Shown here piece after piece: positions 58,590 to 64,000 of a stretch of 64,000 nt of DNA. Numbering within the stretch: position 1 is the first letter of the stretch; each line of letters opens with the position of its first letter. Source of the stretch: Turritopsis dohrnii (Eukaryota; Cnidaria; Hydrozoa; Anthoathecata; Oceaniidae); assembly GCA_027922465.2 (NCBI GenBank), contig BQMF02000046.1, positions 1,240,001 through 1,304,000 on the forward strand, written 5' to 3'. Below the pieces are notes generated by a model. That model was not told the origin of the DNA, searched no databases, and saw only the letters and a list, made by a program, of their open reading frames with translations. A program made the translations under genes and the position numbers.

Positions 58590-59847
58590 TTAAAGAGTCA
58601 AATCCTTTGTCTTCGATTCGTTGATCGATAATTCGATGTCAATTTTGCTGCTATGATTTGACTTGAAATATGGCGATCTGGAGCCCCACAGGCACAAAAC
58701 ACATGCACGAATCAGGTGAAAATTAATTCGTAATCTGAGCCAATTCATAATCGCGCTATAGCTTACATTTCGTTTGTCGGCAATTTGCTCGGCAATTCGT
58801 TTGAATAAAACGCCACATTCCACATGCTCATGCCTCCGAAACAAGTGAACACCAATGGGGTGAATGAGGCTTGATCTACTGATGTATCACGTTTATTGTA
58901 TGATCTTGTTTTTCTTGTTCGTTGGCTCTGTGTGCAGCAGATAGCGTGGTTTTCTGGTAAGACTTGGCAGTGGGATTGAAGACCCTTACGTCAAAGAAAG
59001 CCATCTGACCTTTAGCCCAAACTCCTCTTGCTACTACATCCACCCGAGCTTCTTCGGATTTGATCGTACTAGCGGGAAGCGTTTCTCCCGTTAGAGGTGT
59101 CAAGATTGGTTCCAGGTGTACGTCGTGGTAACACTCAGATAATAATTCGGCAGTGAAATTTCGAAGTTCGTTGTGTCGGACTACGATAAATCCGCCTTTG
59201 GGACAAGAAAGTGCATGATCGATAGTAAATGGTTTATCACATACACAACGCGATGGTAGATTCTTCAATGGAACGCCGTATCGCAAATTAATGACATCCC
59301 AGAATTCTTGTTTTTGTAAGAAGAAGCCATTTTCTTTTATTGGTAGTGCAGTCAACCAGCTTGACGCTCCATTTTCTAGTGTAGCTTCGAGTGTTTTCAG
59401 TTTGATTGGGCAGGTGATTTGTGCCTTCACTTCTTCAAGTTGTGACTTTTGTCTCTCGACTTTCTCTCTTTTCAATTCATTTGCGATGGTGTTTTGTCGC
59501 TACGCAGTATCTGGATCATACGTGTTGTCCTGTTCACAAACTTTGTTGACCATCGCCTCAGTAATTTTTCGTGAGTTGGAATACTCGATCTTACATCTTT
59601 CTGATGGTATGGCAATTCCTAATCCACCAAGCTTTGCTGGAAGAGAAAACAATTTTCTCTCTATATCGTTACATATGTGCCCGTTTAATATAGCCGGGAG
59701 TAGGCTGTTTCTGATAGCATCTTCTAAAGGTTGAAGGTTATTTGAGATGTTTGGTTTCATTCTCATTACATAAGTATACTTGTGTTGCAGACCATGGGTA
59801 AAAGCAGAGTAAGCTGCGTGCGAATGGGTTTTAGCGATACCAGTCAA
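58590..59847 (-). pseudogene. Non-LTR retrotransposon C-terminal fragment with restriction-like endonuclease
   Basis: Minus-strand pieces 59847-59500 (FSLPAKLGGLGIAIPS, NNLQPLEDAIR), an in-frame TAG at 59500-59502, then GASSWLTALPIKENGF, CVCDKPFTIDHALSCPKGG, RHNELRNFTAELL, ARVDVVARGVW, MAFFDVRVFNP, and after a frameshift RIAEQIADKRNVSYSAIMNW. The Cys/His motif followed by RHN and a DV...DVRV core resembles the zinc-knuckle plus restriction-like endonuclease end of R2-type elements. It sits exactly between two chitinase exons in the same orientation. Confidence 0.6.
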
Positions 59848-60161
59848 GTTACAGATTTCAAAATATAGATTTCAAAAGTTATAGATTTTAAATTTATAGA
59901 TTCTGTAGTAACACAAGGAAACTTGAAACATTTCCAAAATTAACTTTACCATAGACGATTAGTGAACAGTTTTGCTTCCTGAACTGAAACAAATCCATTA
60001 AATCTTACTCCTTCTCCACCGATTGAAAGATTGATTTTCTTCCCACGATACTGACAATACTTGATTTGTTGAGCTATTCTATCGCATTTCAAATATGTTG
60101 GGTATTCTTTTCCAAAACAAGAGCCAGATGGCGCAAAACGGTAGCAGCAAGCGTACTTCAC

Positions 60162-61146
60162 CTGCTACACAAATGCGTTTGATAGCTTAGTTTAGTCAGC
60201 AAACGACCAAAAAAGTGCTTCAACCAAAAAAATAAGAACCGTATGGTGCGAAACAGTTGTAGCAGTTCACAAATAACTCACAATACAAATAAATAAGGTA
60301 TCAACAATGGAAGTCAAAGGAGAAGAAAGTTCATTTGGTTGTACAAGGTTTTAAATCTTTTATGTTACTAAATTATAATTACACTGATTTGAAGTTTATA
60401 CATACGAATATAACTTGAAATGCATTTTTCCAAATAAATACAATATATTATTGAGCACATTGAATTACATTGAAATACCTTTAAACAGTTTTTTGTCACT
60501 CAGTAAGTATAGTCCAGTATTCTTCGTTCATGAATGTTTACCGGTCGCGGCAATGAAATGTTTATATCACATAACGTCAATACTTGTGATGCCACAGTTT
60601 ATCTTTATCTGCCTGTTTATTTTTTATATTTAATGTAAACAGGGGTTCAGGTTTATGGCTTTCCCCGAACGATTTTCACACAGTTGCCATGAGCAGCAAG
60701 TGAATAAACTATGCTCCTACTGCGCAATTTTCCAGGAAGTTATCATGTCGTACATTAGTCTAATTAATTTTGTTGAATACGTTTCATGAGTGGCATACAA
60801 AGTTTTGTATTCATTCAGGAAGTACATTTTGATCTGCTGATTTGATCAACCTAAAAGGATATATTCAAAACCTTACATTTAATGTATAAAGGACAAATTT
60901 GTACTTCAACTAAAAACTGTATAAAAATGACTTACATAATTGCGTTTTTGAGGCGTTTTATCAATTGCTAACCATGCTGTACATTGCTGATATATTCGCT
61001 GTTTAGTAAGGTGATAAAAGACAGCATCAACAAGTTCTTTTGCTTCCAATATGATAATTTGAACAATGCAGCACAAACAATATTGTTAATTATTGACTTG
61101 ATTTATATTTTATTGATTCGAATCGTAATGTGACAGCTTCAAGTGA
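60162..61146. other. Upstream of the chitinase relic
   Basis: First exon(s) and promoter of the chitinase-like gene should lie here; I could not identify them. Confidence 0.35.
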
Positions 61147-61206
61147 CCGGGTATGGAACGCCGTTCCTGCCTTATGTTATCCACTTTCATGACTGTTGGT
61201 CGTTTT

Positions 61207-61385
61207 ATCATTATATGCGGTCGTTTCACCATTATATGCGGTCGTTTCACCATTATATGCAGTCCTTTTATCATTAATGCGGTCATTCCACCATTATTTG
61301 CGGTCGTATCACCATTATATGCGGTCGTTTCACCATTATATGCGGTCATTTTATCATTATATGCGGTCGTTTTATCATTATTCGA
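61207..61385. repeat. 21 bp tandem repeat in the left TIR
   Basis: About eight copies of CATTATATGCGGTCGTTTCAC with variants (TTTATCATTATATGCGGTCG). Mirror image of 63034-63235. Confidence 0.92.
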
Positions 61386-61525
61386 GTTTTTATCTTCATA
61401 TGAAATTTCATTATACGACTTTATGTTGTTATATGGAGGGGGAGTGCAAAATGTTTGAAAACGAGGCTGTAAAATTTGTTTTCGAGTAACAAATGTCACG
61501 ATTCGTATGAGAGTGAAAATAAAAC

Positions 61526-62808
61526 ATGGCGTGTAATTCTGAAAACAAAGCGATGAAAGAAGTGTTGATAAGCCTGGGCTTTTCAGACAAGATAGAAATA
61601 TTTTCTGCAGAAACGATCACACCAGATATTGTGCCGAAACTGTCATAACTTGAATTTGGGCAATTAGGCATAACAGAGCGCAAAAGTATAATGGATCTCC
61701 GAAGCAAATGCAGCATGTTCGGGGCCTTTTCGCCAGTGAGAAGCGCTAGTAAAAAAGGTGGTGCATCAAAGTTTCAGATTTCAAAATACATCCTTGTAGA
61801 CTTACTGAGTGAAGGATTCAAAGTAAAAGACATTTCATCCTTATTGGGAGTGTCTGAACGCACTATTTATCGTCGTATGCACGAGTTTGGTATTGAAGTG
61901 CGGAATTTCGATGCTATAACAGATGACCAACTTGACGAGTGTTTACTCAGATTGTCGTCAGAATACCCAATCACTGTGGAGAAAATATGCTGAGTCAAAT
62001 GTTGAAGCACGAAGGATTGACAATTCAAAGATCCCGAGTGCGAGAGAGCCTGTTAAGAGTTGACTATGACGGTGTAAAGAAGAGAAAGAAAGGCAGACTA
62101 ACACGTAGAGTATACAATGTCCAAGGATCTAATCACCTATGGCACTTGGATACAAACCACAAACTTGTTCGTTGGTATTTTATTATTATCGGTGCTGTAG
62201 ATGGCTATAGTAGGCTGCCCGTGGTATTGGAATGCACTGGTAGCAATAAAGCGGCTGTTGTATTAAACTGCTTTCTAAAAGGAGTGGAGGAGTATGGTTT
62301 ACCTATGCGTGTGCGCTCGGATATGGGCATGGAGAATATTCTAGTGGCCGATTACATGATTGAGAAACGCGGAGAGAATAGAGGAAGTATGATTACAGGC
62401 AAGAGCACACACAACCAACGGATTGAGCGTCTGTGGAGGGACGTTTACACTGGTGTTTTAAGTTATTTTTACGATGTATTCTATTTCATGGAAGAAGAAG
62501 GTCTGCTCGATCCTTTAAATGAGATTCATATAGGATGTCTTCATTATGTATACCTCCCCAAAATTAACGAAAAGTTGAAGTTCTGGAACAACGCATGGAT
62601 TACACATCGATTGCGCACAACAAAAACCTCCCCTTTAAAAATGTGGGTGTCCAGACAAATGAATCACCAAGTTGGAATTGAATTTACGCGAGAACAACTG
62701 CAATGGTATGGTGTTGATGGTCAAGCTGACCAGAACACTGATGAGAACATTGAATTAGGAAGACCGATCTTTTCTGCACCGGATTGTACAAACACCAAGT
62801 CTAATTAA
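61526..62808 (+). pseudogene. Integrase-core (DDE) transposase, one stop and one frameshift
   Basis: From ATG 61526: an N-terminal SAM-like stretch (LGFSDKIEIFSAETITPDIV, LGITERKSIMDLRSKC) with TAA at 61646-61648, then a helix-turn-helix (KDISSLLGVSERTIYRRMHE). After a one-base frame change near 61970 the catalytic core follows: LWHLDTNHK (Asp), [23 protein letters not shown] (Asp), [13 protein letters not shown] (Glu), then [12 protein letters not shown] and [12 protein letters not shown]. Fold and spacing are of the rve/integrase type. It lies wholly between the repeat-built TIRs. Few lesions, so the copy is fairly young. Named superfamily uncertain. Confidence 0.82.
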
Positions 62809-62925
62809 GTTGCCATCTGTAGCCCCTCGCAGTGTCATTAAATCTACTTTTTCCCGCTCAAATCTCTCCAAAAGATGGCTTAAATTCGCCTTGTGCAAAA
62901 CTTCCTCAATCTTTTTTGCCGCCAT
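62755..62925 (-). CDS. Small SAM-like protein facing the transposase gene
   Basis: Minus-strand frame from ATG 62925: [40 protein letters not shown], then stop at 62755. The pattern L..F....D...L..ATD..L..LG resembles a SAM (sterile alpha motif) domain and the N-terminal part of the opposing transposase. It overlaps the last codons of that gene head-on. An upstream in-frame Met at 62961 is also possible. It may continue by splicing; function unknown. Confidence 0.45.
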   Translation of the reverse strand: MAAKKIEEVLHKANLSHLLERFEREKVDLMTLRGATDGNLIRLGVCTIRCRKDRSS

Positions 62926-63033
62926 GTTTTCACGTGGTTGCGATTTCGTGATCTTTAACATGAGACTACCTACTTCTTAACACTTTCTCGTAGTGTTCTT
63001 TTTGCACTCCTCCCTCATATAAAGTTAAATCGT

Positions 63034-63235
63034 ATAATGGTGAAACGACCGCATATAATGGTGATACGACCGCATATAATGGTGGAATGACCGCATATAA
63101 TGGTGGAATGACCGCATATAATGATAAAAGGACTGCATATAATGGTGAAACGACCGCATATAATGGTGAAACGACCGCATATAATGATAAAACTACCGCA
63201 TATAATGGTGAAACGACCGCATGTAATGGCAAAAC
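63034..63235. repeat. 21 bp tandem repeat in the right TIR
   Basis: About nine copies of CATATAATGGTGAAACGACCG with variants (GTGGAATGACC, GATAAAAGGACTG). Inverted relative to the left array; copy number and variant order differ. Confidence 0.92.
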
Positions 63236-63290
63236 GACCAACAGTCATGAAAGTGGATAACATAAGGCAGGAACGGCGTTCCATAACCGG

Positions 63291-63742
63291 GTCTACATTC
63301 TCTTCTTGTGCGTATGTTTATAAATATTATCACCATTTTGCACAACGTTTTGGAATTAAAAAAATAGTAACAGTGAAAGAATATAAATGATAGAGCATAT
63401 GTACAACATGAAATAATGAAAAAATTTTTACAGCTACACAAATTTGAAAACTTTGCGATGAATGATATCATGGCTAACAAGTGAGGAGATTAAAACGCAT
63501 CTTGCGCACACTGGAGAAACATAGAATAACGAAAAACGCAGACAAAAAAAAAAACACAAAATAATTCTTTAATTACTATTAACATTTTAAAATAACTAAA
63601 TTTAATAATTCATAATTTCAATTCTATTCAAATTTTGTCCATCTAGCAGATTGATATCCCTATTTAATCCCTTAAGTCTCTTCTTCGATATGATGTGACC
63701 TTGTAACAATAATTAACTAAGGATACCAATCTGTTAGATAGC
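63291..63742. other. Flank right of the DDE transposon
   Basis: AT-rich; nothing recognised. Confidence 0.35.
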
Positions 63743-63968
63743 CTAGGGGTTATGCTACAGCATAATTGAAGCTCCATATAGTTGTTTTGAGAATAAAGAT
63801 TGCAGATTTCTAAAAATTAGAGTTTGAAAACACATGACAAAGCCACAAAAATATTAAGACAGAAACACCTGTACAAACAAATACCAATTCTAAAATCAGT
63901 AAATATAAATAAGAAAAAATAAGTATCATCAATTGAAGATAGAGCATAGCGTAGCATAACCCCTACTA
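63743..63968. mobile_element. Probable short MITE (GGGGTTATGCTAC ends, TA-flanked)
   Basis: TAGGGGTTATGCTAC near 63746-63760 is the exact reverse complement of GTAGCATAACCCCTA near 63951-63965. TA at both edges would fit a TA-duplicating element. No coding sequence. Confidence 0.6.
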
Positions 63969-64000
63969 CTTCCCCTCTACCTCCCCCCTTCCTGAAAAAA

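Larger units (their letters stand above)
57514..60161 (-). pseudogene. Class III (GH18) chitinase-like gene, decayed
   Basis: Three minus-strand exons are recognisable. 60161-59950: KCDRIAQQIKYCQYRGKKIN, then LSIGGEG, the glycosidase-18 SxGG strand. 58481-58103: AVPNGINIEITQGG at the place of DGIDxDxE, then KYLITTTATCSFPH, a stop TAA at 58325-58327 where the family has Tyr, LFDAFYISFVDNC and PSIYLGLQ. 57689-57514: ARIMLSDVGYDDINK, a frame change, then PYSDYIKHTF. Splice phases agree (2 and 0). The catalytic acidic residues are not conserved, one stop and one frameshift are present, and about 20 residues expected between the first two exons are missing. Family role: endochitinase. Confidence 0.65.
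61147..63290 (+). mobile_element. DNA transposon with tandem-repeat TIRs and integrase-like DDE transposase
   Basis: Outer ends CCGGGTATGGAACGCCGTTC (61147) and the reverse complement of CCGGTTATGGAACGCCGTTC (63290); the match continues through TTATCCACTTTCATGACTGT into arrays of a 21 bp unit on both sides. Between them lie a transposase gene on the plus strand and a SAM-like frame on the minus strand. TIRs built of tandem repeats are known from foldback-like elements. Target duplication not identified. Confidence 0.88.

Noticed and set aside
61110..61500. Open frames in both strands of the 21 bp TIR arrays, here and at 62966-63390
   Set aside because: A 21-base repeat stays open in several frames by construction; no domain, and the same on both strands.

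Overview
The window is eukaryotic, AT-rich and transposon-dominated. Introns with GT..AG borders, BTB/POZ, Myb/SANT-like and THAP exons, tRNA-derived SINE heads, non-LTR and Ty3/gypsy retroelements, Helitrons of two clades and many terminal-inverted-repeat (TIR) DNA elements point to an invertebrate animal. A cnidarian is my best guess, from the general look of the protein families; this is inference and no species is claimed. I see no rRNA, functional tRNA, CRISPR or bacterial operon.

Layout. 0.2-4.8 kb: frameshifted canonical Helitron Rep-helicase on the minus strand. 5.5-9.8 kb and 15.7-19.5 kb: two arrays of a ~540 bp repeat in opposite orientation, both pointing inward, with a tRNA-derived SINE inserted cleanly in one unit (10 bp target duplication). 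11.5-22.7 kb: exons that splice in frame into a tandem BTB protein gene whose ~8.2 kb first intron holds the right-hand array. 24.0-24.9 kb: two-exon Myb/SANT-like gene with one in-frame stop. 25.8-32.0 kb: a run of insertions (PIF/Harbinger deletion derivative with TAA duplication, TA-flanked mariner-like element, young Ty3/gypsy deletion derivative with identical 98 bp LTRs and GTATC duplication, GTTACGGGG-ended element).

36.8-55.4 kb is a nested structure. The outer layer is a Kolobok-like element (TTAA duplication, 19 bp TIR, THAP-domain remnant). Its THAP reading frame is split by a 17.3 kb insertion with CAGGGGCGGATC ends and a GGTTA duplication. Inside that insertion lie an uninterrupted 2158-aa Helentron-type protein (cysteine-protease-like N terminus, 45 bp coding minisatellite, Rep, PIF1-like helicase, AP-type endonuclease), a four-exon RPA1/OB-fold-like gene, a Harbinger transposase relic and a GACGTC-rich TIR element. 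A shared ~85 bp upstream module precedes both the Rep-helicase gene and the RPA-like gene at about the same distance, suggesting that they are co-expressed.

55-64 kb: small hairpin elements, a decayed class III (GH18) chitinase gene on the minus strand with a reverse-transcriptase fragment lodged between two exons, and a 2.1 kb transposon whose TIRs are built of 21 bp tandem repeats around an integrase-like DDE transposase gene. The biologically most interesting parts are the nested Kolobok / 17 kb / Helentron+RPA unit, the inward-facing 540 bp arrays, and the repeat-walled DDE transposon with two facing SAM-like reading frames.
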